A stretch of DNA of 56,601 nt from DASQHW01 sp038209365 (GTDB lineage: Bacteria; Actinomycetota; Acidimicrobiia; IMCC26256; PALSA-610). Positions within the stretch are counted from its first letter, which is position 1. Every line of letters starts with the position of its first letter. The DNA lies in the NCBI GenBank assembly GCA_038209365.1, contig JBBQXS010000031.1, positions 1 to 56,601 of the forward strand, given 5' to 3'. Both the position numbers and the translations under genes were made by a program. The notes under the pieces are model-generated. The model did not search any database, had not been told where the DNA came from, and saw only the letters and a list, made by a program, of their open reading frames with translations. Of the stretch, positions 43,752-52,250 are shown one piece after another.

Positions 43752-45113
43752 TCAATCCGCGAAGCGACGGAACAGCGTGATCTGATCGATGTGCTGCTCC
43801 CGTGTCGGCGCGTCCGTGACGCCGAGCTCCTCCTCGGGTGCGAGGCACAGCACGCCGACCTTGCCCTCCACGAGGTTGTGGTGCACTTGGAGCGCGGCCT
43901 CACCGGTCTGGTCGAGCGGGTACACCTTCGACAGCGTGGGATGGATCTTCGCCTCACCGATCAACCGGTTCGCCTCCCAGGCTTCGCGGTAGTTCGCGAA
44001 GTGGCAGCCCTTGAGGGTCTTGAGGTTCATCCAGAGATACCGGTTGTCGTACTCGATCTGATAGCCCGACGTCGCCGCACACGTGATGATCATGCCGCCC
44101 CGCTTCGCGACGAACACCGACGCGCCCATGGTCGATCGGCCCGGGTGCTCGAACACGATGTCGACGTCACGGCCCACCAGCTCGCGGATCTTCTTGCCGA
44201 GACGTAGCCACTCCGCCGGATCCTGCTCGGTGTCGTTCTTCCAGAACTTGTAGCCCTCGGCGCGCCGGTCGATGACCGCGTCGCAACCCATCGCCCGCAA
44301 CAGCTCGGCGCGCCGCTCGCTCGAGACCACACCCACCGGGGTGCCCCCGCCGTTCAACACGTACTGCGTCGCGTACGCGCCGATGCCCCCGGTCGCGCCC
44401 CACACGAGCACGGCTTGACCCTGGCTCATGTGCGAACCGTTTTTGCTGACGATCATCCGGTAGCTCGTGCTGTTGCAGAGCGCGTTGCAGGCGGCTTCTT
44501 CCCAGGTGAGGTGCGCGGGTTTGGGCATGAGCTGGTTCGCCTTGACGACGGCGATCTCGGCGAGTCCACCGAAGTTCGTCTCGAACCCCCATATGCGCTG
44601 GTTCGTCGCCATCATCGAGTCATCGTGTGCAGAAGGATCCTGATCGTCGACGTGCAGGCAGTGCACCGTGACGACGTCACCGGTCTTCCAGTTCCGTACC
44701 GCCGAACCAACGCGCAGCACGACGCCGCTGGCGTCCGAGCCGATGACGTGGAACGGCTGGTCATGGCGCTTGCCCCAGTAGCTCTCGCGGCCCAATCGCT
44801 TCAGGAAACCGAAGGTCGGCAGCGGTTCGAAGATGCTCGTCCAGACGGTGTTGAAGTTGATGGCACTCGCCATTACCGCGACGTACGCCTCGTCCGGCGC
44901 GAGCTCCGGAAGTGGGAACTCCTCGACGTGGATCGACTTGCGCGGGTCCTTGTCCTCGGACGGCAGGCCGGTGAACATTTCCTGCTCGTCGGCCTTGACG
45001 AGCGCGCCGCGTGCAGTCTCCGGCAACGGGATGCTCGCGAGCTGCTCGCCGGTTGCCCCCTCGAGGATCGCCGTGCGGATCGCGTCGATCCCGTCACCAC
45101 TGTTCGTCGCCAT
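43752..45113 (-). CDS. ccr: Crotonyl-CoA carboxylase/reductase
   Basis: The key enzyme of the ethylmalonyl-CoA pathway: it reduces crotonyl-CoA with NADPH and fixes CO2 to give ethylmalonyl-CoA. The 453-residue MDR protein has the NADPH motif VLVWGATGGIGAYATQ (235-250) and the CO2-binding residues known from Ccr: Asn in SAINFNTVW (86 or 88), Phe177-Glu178 in RIWGFETNFGG, and His371 in KGCHFANYREA. The end FRRFAD also matches Ccr. ATG 45113 is 6 nt behind TAGCTT with no ribosome site. It heads a minus-strand run of six genes and is divergent from a thiolase. Confidence 0.95.
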   Translation of the reverse strand: MATNSGDGIDAIRTAILEGATGEQLASIPLPETARGALVKADEQEMFTGLPSEDKDPRKSIHVEEFPLPELAPDEAYVAVMASAINFNTVWTSIFEPLPTFGFLKRLGRESYWGKRHDQPFHVIGSDASGVVLRVGSAVRNWKTGDVVTVHCLHVDDQDPSAHDDSMMATNQRIWGFETNFGGLAEIAVVKANQLMPKPAHLTWEEAACNALCNSTSYRMIVSKNGSHMSQGQAVLVWGATGGIGAYATQYVLNGGGTPVGVVSSERRAELLRAMGCDAVIDRRAEGYKFWKNDTEQDPAEWLRLGKKIRELVGRDVDIVFEHPGRSTMGASVFVAKRGGMIITCAATSGYQIEYDNRYLWMNLKTLKGCHFANYREAWEANRLIGEAKIHPTLSKVYPLDQTGEAALQVHHNLVEGKVGVLCLAPEEELGVTDAPTREQHIDQITLFRRFAD

Positions 45114-45119
45114 TCGCGC

Positions 45120-45125
45120 AAGCTA
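45120..45125 (-). promoter_or_regulatory. -10 hexamer TAGCTT for ccr
   Basis: TAGCTT (minus strand) ends 6 nt before the ccr ATG. The remaining part of the 90-nt divergent region also contains TACACT at 45158-45163 on the plus strand, a candidate -10 for the thiolase, which does have a ribosome site. Confidence 0.45.
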
Positions 45126-45203
45126 CCGGGCAGTAGCGGACGCGTACCACCCGTCCCTACACTGGCGGCGTCTTCGCACACGTGTTTCCCCAAGGAGGCC
45201 CCC

Positions 45204-46388
45204 ATGCCCGGCTCGGTCATCGTCGGATCGGCCCGCACGCCGATCGGCAAGCTCTCCGGCGCGCTCGCGGGATTCACCGCGCAGGACCTCGGCGGTCTGG
45301 CGATCAAGGCCGCGCTCGAGCGGGCGGGCGTCGATGCCGAGCAGGTCGACTACGTGCTGATGGGCCAGGTGCTACAAGCCGGTCAAGGCCAGATCACCGC
45401 GAGGCAAGCGGCGATGAAAGCCGGCATTCCGATGACCGTCCCCGCGATGACCGTCAACAAGGTTTGCCTGTCGGGGATCAACGCGATCTATCTCGCCGAC
45501 CAGATGATCCGGAACGGTGACGCAGAGGTCGTCGTCGCGGGTGGCATGGAGTCGATGACCCAGGCCCCCTACCTTCTCCCCGGCGCCCGGGCCGGCTACC
45601 GCATGGGCAACAACGAAGTGGTCGACTCGATGGTCAACGACGGACTGTGGTGCGCGTTCGACGCGGTGCACATGGGCGCGGGCACCGAGAACTATGTCGG
45701 ACAGGTCGGCGGCATCAGCCGCGAGATGCAGGACGAGTTTGCCGCCAAGTCGCACGAGCGGGCCGCGGCCGCCCAGAAGGAAGGCCGCTTCGCCGAAGAG
45801 ATCGCGCCCGTGTCGATCCCGCAGCGCAAAGGCGACCCGATCGTCGTGGACAGCGACGAGGGTGTGCGGCCGGGCACGACGCCCGAGTCGCTCTCGGGTC
45901 TGCGGCCCGCCTTCTCGAAAGACGGCACGATCACGGCGGGCAACGCGTCGCAGATCTCCGACGGCGGCGCCGCCGTCATCGTCACGAGCAGGGCCAAGGC
46001 CGAGGAGCTCGGCGCGACGCCGCTCGCGGAGCTGATCGGGTACGGAATGGTCGCCGGTCCCGACCCGTCGCTGCTCCACCAGCCGTCGCGTTCGATCAAG
46101 CGCGCCGTCGAGTCGAGCGACATGAGCGTCAAGGACATCGATCTCTTCGAGCTCAACGAGGCGTTCGCCGCGGTCGGGATCGCGTCGATGCGCGACCTCG
46201 GCATCAGCGATGACATCACCAATGTGAACGGCGGCGCGATTGCTCTGGGTCACCCGGTCGGCATGTCCGGCGCGCGTGTGGTCCTCACGATCATCAACGA
46301 GCTGCGCCGTCGCGGCGGTGGTGTCGGCGCGGCCGCACTCTGCGGCGGCGGCGGCCAAGGCGACGCCGCCATCATCCGCACGCTCTAG
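45204..46388 (+). CDS. Acetyl-CoA acetyltransferase (thiolase)
   Basis: The enzyme condenses two acetyl-CoA to acetoacetyl-CoA, the entry step to the ethylmalonyl-CoA pathway or to PHB. The 394-residue protein has the acyl-accepting Cys88 in VNKVCLSGINA, GGMESMTQAPYLLPGARAGY, the His in NVNGGAIALGHPVGMSGAR, and the second Cys in ALCGGGGQGDA. ATG 45204 has AAGGAGG 8 nt upstream. It is divergent from ccr and ends before a strong hairpin. Confidence 0.95.
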   Translation: MPGSVIVGSARTPIGKLSGALAGFTAQDLGGLAIKAALERAGVDAEQVDYVLMGQVLQAGQGQITARQAAMKAGIPMTVPAMTVNKVCLSGINAIYLADQMIRNGDAEVVVAGGMESMTQAPYLLPGARAGYRMGNNEVVDSMVNDGLWCAFDAVHMGAGTENYVGQVGGISREMQDEFAAKSHERAAAAQKEGRFAEEIAPVSIPQRKGDPIVVDSDEGVRPGTTPESLSGLRPAFSKDGTITAGNASQISDGGAAVIVTSRAKAEELGATPLAELIGYGMVAGPDPSLLHQPSRSIKRAVESSDMSVKDIDLFELNEAFAAVGIASMRDLGISDDITNVNGGAIALGHPVGMSGARVVLTIINELRRRGGGVGAAALCGGGGQGDAAIIRTL

Positions 46389-46396
46389 CGCGCATG

Positions 46397-46435
46397 GGCG
46401 TGTGAGAGGTGCGGTTTTCGCACCTGACACACGCC
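46397..46435 (+). terminator. Strong hairpin after the thiolase gene, possible REP-like element
   Basis: GGCGTGTG-AG-AGGTGCG pairs with CGCACCT-GA-CACACGCC around a GTTTT loop, 15 bp of perfect pairing with one 2-nt bulge, starting 9 nt after the stop. No T-run follows. It could terminate transcription or be one copy of a dispersed palindromic repeat. Confidence 0.65.
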
Positions 46436-46477
46436 TGGCGCCGGGAGGGACTGCGCGTGTCGGTCGCGTGCGGCCGT

Positions 46478-46483
46478 TATCGT
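46478..46483 (+). promoter_or_regulatory. -10 hexamer TATCGT for the membrane cluster
   Basis: TATCGT ends 7 nt before ATG 46491 with no ribosome site. It would start a leaderless mRNA for the five coupled genes 46491-51289. Confidence 0.45.
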
Positions 46484-46490
46484 TCCCGCG

Positions 46491-47345
46491 ATGGTGCCGG
46501 ACCTTCGGCCGCGCGGGATCGGGGAGATGCTCGATGCCGCCGTCGCGATCTATCGAAGTTGCGCGAGCCGACTCGTGCTCGTCGCTCTCGCCGTCGAGGT
46601 GCCCGTTCAGCTGCTCGTGACGATCGTGTTGCTCTCGGCGCAGCCCGATAGCTTCGCCGTCAACATCACCGGCAGCGCCTCACCGACCTTCGAGAGTCCA
46701 TCGACGCAACTCGCCGCGACATTCGTGGTGTTGTTGATCAGCGTGGTCTCGACCGCCTTCGTATTGGCCGCGTGCACGAGAATCGTCGCCGACGCGTACG
46801 TCGGCCTCGCCGAGGGTGGGCCGGCTGAGGCGGCGCGTGGCGCGGTCGGACGCTTCTTCGCCATCATCGGTCTTGCACTGCTGGTCGCGCTGAGCCAGGT
46901 TGCCGGCCTGTTGTTCTGCCTGGTGGGCGCGGCGGTACCGCTCGCCTTGTTCGCCGTGGCGATGCCGGTGCTGATCCTCGAAGGGGTCGGCGTCTTCGCG
47001 GCGCTCGGGCGGTCGGTCACACTGACGAAGACACACTTCTTCCGCGTCCTGGGACTGATCGTGACGGCGCAACTTCTCACCGCCGTCTTGAACATCGGCC
47101 TCACGCTGGCCGTCGCGGCCGCGATGCGCAACTGCGGCAACACGACGGCCGGGGTGATCTCGCAGGGCATCGCCAACACGGTGGTCGCCGTGCTCACCAC
47201 ACCGTTCATCGCGGCCGCGATCGTCGCTTGTTACTTCGACCTGCGGATTCGCAACGAAGCGTTCGACGTACAACTCCTGATGCAACGCAACGACGCGCGC
47301 CACGCGGCCGCCCACGCGTCCGCGCCCACGGCTGTGGCGCGGTGA
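46491..47345 (+). CDS. Multi-pass membrane protein (GDPD membrane-domain/DUF7544-like)
   Basis: The 284-residue protein begins RPRGIGEMLDAAVAIYRSCA, typical of the membrane domain attached to some glycerophosphodiester phosphodiesterases but here without the enzyme. Six hydrophobic helices follow (VLVALAVEVPVQLLVTIVLL; FVVLLISVVSTAFVLAAC; FFAIIGLALLVALSQVAGLL and others) with the LGRSVTLTKTHFFRVLGLIV loop. It is the first of a tightly coupled cluster; its TGA overlaps the next GTG. Confidence 0.78.
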   Translation: MVPDLRPRGIGEMLDAAVAIYRSCASRLVLVALAVEVPVQLLVTIVLLSAQPDSFAVNITGSASPTFESPSTQLAATFVVLLISVVSTAFVLAACTRIVADAYVGLAEGGPAEAARGAVGRFFAIIGLALLVALSQVAGLLFCLVGAAVPLALFAVAMPVLILEGVGVFAALGRSVTLTKTHFFRVLGLIVTAQLLTAVLNIGLTLAVAAAMRNCGNTTAGVISQGIANTVVAVLTTPFIAAAIVACYFDLRIRNEAFDVQLLMQRNDARHAAAHASAPTAVAR

Positions 47346-47971
47346 TCGTCGTACACGCGGTGCGTGCCGCGCAAGCAGTTGATCCCGACGCCGCCCGCGG
47401 CACGGCACGCGACATTCTCGACGATCGACGGTTCCGTCGCGAGCCTGCACCGCGACCGCTGCGCGGTCCGCTCCAGTGGCTGGGCCGACGGTTGGAGACC
47501 GTCGGTGAGTGGATCGCGCGTGCGGTGCGTCCGGTGCCCGGATGGGTATGGCTCGGACTTGCCATCGCGGTGGTTGCGGCCATCGTGGCGCGCATCATCG
47601 TGGTCTCCCGTCGCCGCCATGTCACCGGCGACCGGCACGGCCGTGTGTCCTCGGGGCTCGACGCCGAGCCCGAAGATCCCGATGCGCTCGATCGGGACGC
47701 CGACGACGCCGAGCGACGCGGGGACTTGGAGCGCGCGGTTCGCCTGCGGTTCCGTGCCGGACTGCTGCGCCTCGGGGATCGCGGCGCGATCGCATACAGG
47801 CCGTCGGTGACGACCGGCGAAGTACGACGCGTGCTCGGCTCCGACACCTTCGACGCGCTCGCATACACCTTCGAGGGCGTCGCCTACGGGGGGCGCGCGG
47901 CCCGTCCGCCCGATGTCGATGCGGCTCGGCGCGAATGGCCACGTGTGCTCGACGACGCGGGACGCCGATGA
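47342..47971 (+). CDS. DUF4129 domain membrane protein
   Basis: The 209-residue protein has a soluble N-terminus with ARDILDDRRFRREPAPRPLR, one transmembrane helix (WVWLGLAIAVVAAIVARIIV) and a C-terminal DUF4129 segment: ERRGDLERAVRLRFRAGLL, GAIAYRPSVTTGEVRR, then FEGVAYGGRAA. DUF4129 occurs next to MoxR, DUF58 and transglutaminase-like proteins. GTG 47342 overlaps the preceding TGA. Confidence 0.8.
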   Translation: MIVVHAVRAAQAVDPDAARGTARDILDDRRFRREPAPRPLRGPLQWLGRRLETVGEWIARAVRPVPGWVWLGLAIAVVAAIVARIIVVSRRRHVTGDRHGRVSSGLDAEPEDPDALDRDADDAERRGDLERAVRLRFRAGLLRLGDRGAIAYRPSVTTGEVRRVLGSDTFDALAYTFEGVAYGGRAARPPDVDAARREWPRVLDDAGRR

Positions 47972-49086
47972 GCGACACGCGCGCGCGGCGGGCCGGGATC
48001 GGCGCCGGGATCCTCGTCGCCGGCATCATCGGGCTCAACCTGCTCGCGCAGGGCCTCGACCGGGCGGTCGGCGGCAACGACCCCGGCGGCGTGAGCAACT
48101 CCTCGTATGCGACCGCGCCGGCCGGCACTGCGGCGTATGCCGCGCTGTTGTCGCGCTACGGTCATCGCGTCACCCACCAACGCGGCGACCTTTCGCGCTC
48201 GCAGGTGGCGACCGTCGACACCTTGATCTTGCTCGAACCCGACGTCGTGACCACCGAGGATGCAGCGGTGCTGCTGGAATTCGTCACCGACGGCGGCCGC
48301 CTCGTCGTGGGCGACGAGGCCCCGCCATACCTCCACGAGCTCCGCGACCGGCCGCCTCGGTGGGACGGCGGACGGATCACGCCGTGGAACGGCGTCGACC
48401 CCGGCTTCGGCAATGTGCGATCGATCGCCGCGGTGGGCGGCGGGCAGTGGACCGACACGGGAAGCGCAACGCCGGTCGTCGGTGACAACGTGAGTGCGCT
48501 CGTGACGAGCGAGCAGGTCGGGCGCGGCGAGATGCTGTTCCTCGCCGATCCGACGCCACTGCAGAACGCGTTCCTCAGCACTGCCGACAACGCCGCGTTC
48601 GCGCTGGCGCTCTCCGGCCCCGGGCACCGGGTCGCTTTTGCCGAGGGAGTGCACGGCTTCGGCGCGTCACGCGGCATCAGTGCGATCCCGACCCGTTGGA
48701 AGTACGCGATCGTCATGATCGGCCTCGGCGCGCTCGCGTTCGTATGGTCGCGTGCCCGCCGGTTCGGTCCGCCCGATCGGGCGACGCGCGATCTGCCGCC
48801 GGCGCGATCCGAGTACGTGCGCGCGTTGTCACAAACGTTGGAACGCACCCGCGATCGCGCGCACGCGCTGGCACCGGTGCAAGAGTGGACGCGCGACCGG
48901 CTCACTGCGCGTGCGGCCCTGCCCCCCAGTGCGACCGACGAGGAGATCTCGCAGGCGGCGAAGGCGCTGGGCTGCACGGACCACGAGGTGGGCGCGCTGC
49001 TCACGCCCGTGACGAACGACGACGACGCGCTCGCGCTCGGACGCGTGCTCGTACGCGTCGCCGGCGACGATGGGGGGATCGGTTGA
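47968..49086 (+). CDS. DUF4350 domain membrane protein
   Basis: The 372-residue protein has an N-terminal helix (AGIGAGILVAGIIGLNLLAQ), an extracytoplasmic DUF4350 domain (YAALLSRYGHRVTHQRGDLS; TLILLEPDVVTTEDAAVLLE; GGRLVVGDE), a second helix (KYAIVMIGLGALAFVWSRAR) and a cytoplasmic tail of about 110 residues. The domain resembles class I amidotransferase-like folds without catalytic residues I can identify. ATG 47968 overlaps the preceding TGA. Confidence 0.82.
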   Translation: MSDTRARRAGIGAGILVAGIIGLNLLAQGLDRAVGGNDPGGVSNSSYATAPAGTAAYAALLSRYGHRVTHQRGDLSRSQVATVDTLILLEPDVVTTEDAAVLLEFVTDGGRLVVGDEAPPYLHELRDRPPRWDGGRITPWNGVDPGFGNVRSIAAVGGGQWTDTGSATPVVGDNVSALVTSEQVGRGEMLFLADPTPLQNAFLSTADNAAFALALSGPGHRVAFAEGVHGFGASRGISAIPTRWKYAIVMIGLGALAFVWSRARRFGPPDRATRDLPPARSEYVRALSQTLERTRDRAHALAPVQEWTRDRLTARAALPPSATDEEISQAAKALGCTDHEVGALLTPVTNDDDALALGRVLVRVAGDDGGIG

Positions 49087-50012
49087 ACGAATTGCGGGAC
49101 CGTGTGCTCGCCGAGATCCGCAAGGTCGTGGTCGGCCAGGATCACGTGGTCGAGGTACTGATCGCGGCCACCGCGGTAGGGGGCCACGTGCTGCTCGAGG
49201 GCGTGCCGGGCGTGGCCAAGACCCTGCTCGCCAATGCGTACGCGCGTGCCATCGGCGTGGATTTCCGGCGCGTGCAGTTCACTCCCGACATGCTCCCGTC
49301 GGATCTCACGGGCACGATGACGCTGCGCGGCGGCGAGCTCGCGTTCCGGCCGGGGCCGGTGTTCACGAACCTCGTGCTCGCCGACGAGATCAACCGCACA
49401 CCGCCCAAGACGCAATCTGCCCTGCTCGAGGCGATGCAGGAGCGACAAGTGAGTGTCGACGGGGTCGCGCGGCCGTTGCCGGAGCCTTTCCTCGTCGTCG
49501 CGACGCAGAATCCGATCGAATACGAAGGCACGTACCCGCTCCCGGAAGCCCAGCTCGACCGGTTCCTCGCCAAGCTGGATGTCGGCTACCCGAATGCCGA
49601 CGTGGAATCGGCCATCCTTCACCTCGCTCACCACGGTGTGGCGCCCGCGACTCTCGACGACGTCCGCGCCGTCACCACACCCGAGGAGCTGCTTGCGGCG
49701 CGCGCGCTCGTCGACGGCACCGCGGTGCACGACACCATCATCGACTACGTGGTCGCGATCGTTCGTCGCACCCGCGAGCTTCCGAGCGTCGCGCTCGGTG
49801 CGAGCCCCCGCGCCGCTGTGCACCTCCTCGCATCGGCGAAAGCGGCGGCCCGGCTCTCGGGGCGCGACTTCGTGATCCCCGACGACGTGGTCGCGGTCGC
49901 GCCCGCGGTACTCCGCCACCGGATCATGCTGCGGCCCGAAGCGGAGCTCGAGCGCTACCGCGCCGACGATGCGGTCGCCAACGCGATCTCGTCGGTGCCG
50001 GTACCGCGATGA
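49083..50012 (+). CDS. MoxR family AAA+ ATPase
   Basis: The 309-residue protein has Walker A LEGVPGVAKTLLANA (Gly40 to Thr47), Walker B NLVLADEINRTPPKTQSALL, sensor 1 LVVATQNPIEYEGTYPLPEA with LDRF, and ELPSVALGASPRAAV with the sensor 2 Arg. MoxR proteins act as chaperones that insert cofactors or remodel VWA-domain partners; here the partner should be the DUF58 protein. The start is TTG 49083, overlapping the previous TGA (TTGA). Confidence 0.95.
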   Translation: MNELRDRVLAEIRKVVVGQDHVVEVLIAATAVGGHVLLEGVPGVAKTLLANAYARAIGVDFRRVQFTPDMLPSDLTGTMTLRGGELAFRPGPVFTNLVLADEINRTPPKTQSALLEAMQERQVSVDGVARPLPEPFLVVATQNPIEYEGTYPLPEAQLDRFLAKLDVGYPNADVESAILHLAHHGVAPATLDDVRAVTTPEELLAARALVDGTAVHDTIIDYVVAIVRRTRELPSVALGASPRAAVHLLASAKAAARLSGRDFVIPDDVVAVAPAVLRHRIMLRPEAELERYRADDAVANAISSVPVPR

Positions 50013-51289
50013 CGCCGACGGCACGAGCGGGATACGCGCTCGGGGTCATTGCGGTCGTCGCGTTGCTGGTGCCCGTGCCGGTGACGATTGCGCTCGGCGT
50101 CGGGCTGGCGATCGCGACCGTGCTCGACGTCACCCTCGCGAGGCCGAAGCTGCGCGTGCGACGCACGTTGCCGCGCGTGTTCGCACGTGGTGTTCCTACA
50201 TCCCTGGTCGTCGAGACCGACGCCGCGCGCCCGGGACGCGTGGAGCTGCGGCAGGCGCAGCCACCTGACGTGCTCATCACTCCTTCGGTCGATCGAGGCC
50301 GGCTCGCCGCGGGCGTGGTCGCGCACCGGCGCGGTGAGACGACGTTCCCGCCGATCACCGCTCGGCGTACCGGGCCACTCGGCCTCGGGCGTTGCACCTT
50401 CGACGGCGAGGGCACTGCGAAGGTGCTCGTGTATCCCGACGTCTACGCAGCGCAGCGCGTCGTCGTGGCGCTGCGGCAGGGCCGTTTTCGCGACCCGGGA
50501 CTGCGGAGGCGCGGACCGCTCGGCCTCGGGACCGACTTCGAGTCGATACGCGACTACCAACCCGACGACGACGTGCGGCAGATCAACTGGACGGCCAGCG
50601 CACGCGTCGATCGCCCGATGAGCAACGTGTACCGCATCGAACAGGACCGCGACGTCGTGTGCCTCGTCGACGCGGGGCGCTTGATGTCGGCGCCGCTGAG
50701 CGGAGCGACGGCCGAGCGGGGAAACCTCGACGCGTGCACCACCCGTTTGGACGCGTGCGTCGATGCGGTCACGATGGTGGCGCTTGTCGCCGACGAGCTC
50801 GGTGACCGCTGCGGCGTCACCGTCTTCGACGGCGAGCTGCGACGGCGCCTGGCGCCCCGCCGCAACGGTGGCCGCGCGGTCGTGCGAGCGATCCTCGACG
50901 TCGAGCCCCGGGATGTCGACAGTGATCACGACCTCGCGTTCCACAGCGTCGGTGGGGCCAAGCGCGCGCTCGTGCTGGTCTATACCGACCTCGTCGACGA
51001 AGCCGCGGCCCGCTCACTCGTCGACGCCGTCCCGGTGCTCGCGCGCCGCCACGCGGTCGTCGTGGCGTCGGTGCGCGATCCCGATCTCGACGCGGCGGTT
51101 CGCACCGCGCCATCTACGCCCCACGACGTGTACGCGGCCGCGGTAGCGATCGACGTGCTCGATGCGCGCCGGCGGGTCGTCGCACGGTTGCGACACGCGG
51201 GCGCGGAGGTCGTCGAAGCCCCGCCGGGGTTGCTCGGCGAAGCGTGTGTGCGGGTCTATCTCCGGCTCAAGGCACGCGCGCGTCTGTGA
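50009..51289 (+). CDS. DUF58 (VWA-like) membrane protein
   Basis: The 426-residue protein has two N-terminal helices (ALGVIAVVALLVPVPVTIAL), a beta-rich segment, the DUF58 hallmark GLGTDFESIRDYQPDDDVRQ followed by INWTASAR (190-215 region), and a VWA-type fold (RDVVCLVDAGRLMSAPLSG, with Asp for metal coordination; the classical DxSxS MIDAS is replaced by DAGRL). It is the usual partner of MoxR. ATG 50009 overlaps the preceding stop. Confidence 0.9.
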   Translation: MTPTARAGYALGVIAVVALLVPVPVTIALGVGLAIATVLDVTLARPKLRVRRTLPRVFARGVPTSLVVETDAARPGRVELRQAQPPDVLITPSVDRGRLAAGVVAHRRGETTFPPITARRTGPLGLGRCTFDGEGTAKVLVYPDVYAAQRVVVALRQGRFRDPGLRRRGPLGLGTDFESIRDYQPDDDVRQINWTASARVDRPMSNVYRIEQDRDVVCLVDAGRLMSAPLSGATAERGNLDACTTRLDACVDAVTMVALVADELGDRCGVTVFDGELRRRLAPRRNGGRAVVRAILDVEPRDVDSDHDLAFHSVGGAKRALVLVYTDLVDEAAARSLVDAVPVLARRHAVVVASVRDPDLDAAVRTAPSTPHDVYAAAVAIDVLDARRRVVARLRHAGAEVVEAPPGLLGEACVRVYLRLKARARL

Positions 51290-52250
51290 CGTTCGCCGCG
51301 GCAGGCGCCCCGCGCCACCAGACCAGTCCCCAGTAGAGCGTGCCCAACCCGAGGCCGATGACGAGCACCGCGGTGAGGCCGTGCCCGGCTGGGGTGACAA
51401 ACCCTTCGACGAGCCCGGCGACGACGAGCCACGCCGCGGTGCCGAGCACGATCTCCACCGCGGCGCGTGCTTCCTCGCGCAGCGCCTGCCCGCGGTCGCG
51501 CGTACCGGGGTCGACGATCGCCGATGCCAGTCGGAGCCCGGCCACTCCGGCGACGGCGATGCAGCTCAGCTCGAGCACGCCGTGCGCGAGCACGAGCTCG
51601 AAGAACGGCCGGCCGTTTCCCGCGCCGATCGCCAGGCCCGCGACCGCGCCCAGCAGCGCGCCGTTGTACAGCAACACATACAGCGTCCCGATCCCCAGCA
51701 AGATGCCGCCACCGAACGCGAGGAACGTGACCTGGATGTTGTTCGTGAAGATGCTGGCCGCCAGATTCGACTGCTCGTCGACCGACTGACCGAGATCGCG
51801 GCCCGGCTCGCGCGGCTCGGTCACCGACTGATAGCGGCTCGGCACGAGCCCGCTCGCAGGTCCCGGGTCGCGCCACGCCCAGTATCCGGCAAGAAGTGTG
51901 GGCAAGGCGAGGAAGGCGAGCACACACACGAGCAACGCGGGTCGCTCGCGAACGCGGCGCCAGTAGCCGTGGGACGCGAACTCGCGGAACGTGGCCGTCT
52001 TCGGTGTCGTGTGGTACACGGCTTGGCGCCCACGCTGGACGAGTCGTTCGAGTCGGAACACCACGGGATCGGTAGGGAACCGCCGCCGGGCGAGCGCGAG
52101 GTCGGCGGTTGCCGCGCGATAACACGAACCGAGGCGGCGCACTCCGTCCGGCCCCAGTCGGGCGGGCGTGTTGCGCGCGCGGTCGACGAGCTGCTCGAGC
52201 TCCAACCACGCCGCGGTTCGATCCTCTACGAACTCGTCTAAATTCGGCAC
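51267..52250 (-). CDS. SpoIIM-like multi-pass membrane protein
   Basis: The 327-residue protein begins PNLDEFVEDRTAAWLELEQL, the conserved soluble start of the SpoIIM/DUF95 family, and has about six transmembrane helices after residue 110 (ALLVCVLAFLALPTLLAGYW; FLAFGGGILLGIGTLYVLLY; AIEL-like ELVLAHGVLELSCIAVAGVA). The His-Gly-x-x-Glu motif in that last helix is typical. SpoIIM works in peptidoglycan turnover during sporulation, but this wider family occurs in non-sporulators. GTG 52250 (GAGG 5 nt upstream) directly abuts the start of the RDD gene. Confidence 0.88.
   Translation of the reverse strand: MPNLDEFVEDRTAAWLELEQLVDRARNTPARLGPDGVRRLGSCYRAATADLALARRRFPTDPVVFRLERLVQRGRQAVYHTTPKTATFREFASHGYWRRVRERPALLVCVLAFLALPTLLAGYWAWRDPGPASGLVPSRYQSVTEPREPGRDLGQSVDEQSNLAASIFTNNIQVTFLAFGGGILLGIGTLYVLLYNGALLGAVAGLAIGAGNGRPFFELVLAHGVLELSCIAVAGVAGLRLASAIVDPGTRDRGQALREEARAAVEIVLGTAAWLVVAGLVEGFVTPAGHGLTAVLVIGLGLGTLYWGLVWWRGAPAAANVTDARVP
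52239..52244 (+). promoter_or_regulatory. -10 hexamer TAAATT for the RDD gene
   Basis: TAAATT ends 6 nt before GTG 52251 and lies inside the first codons of the divergent SpoIIM gene. A leaderless transcript is predicted; it is the most AT-rich spot nearby. Confidence 0.5.
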
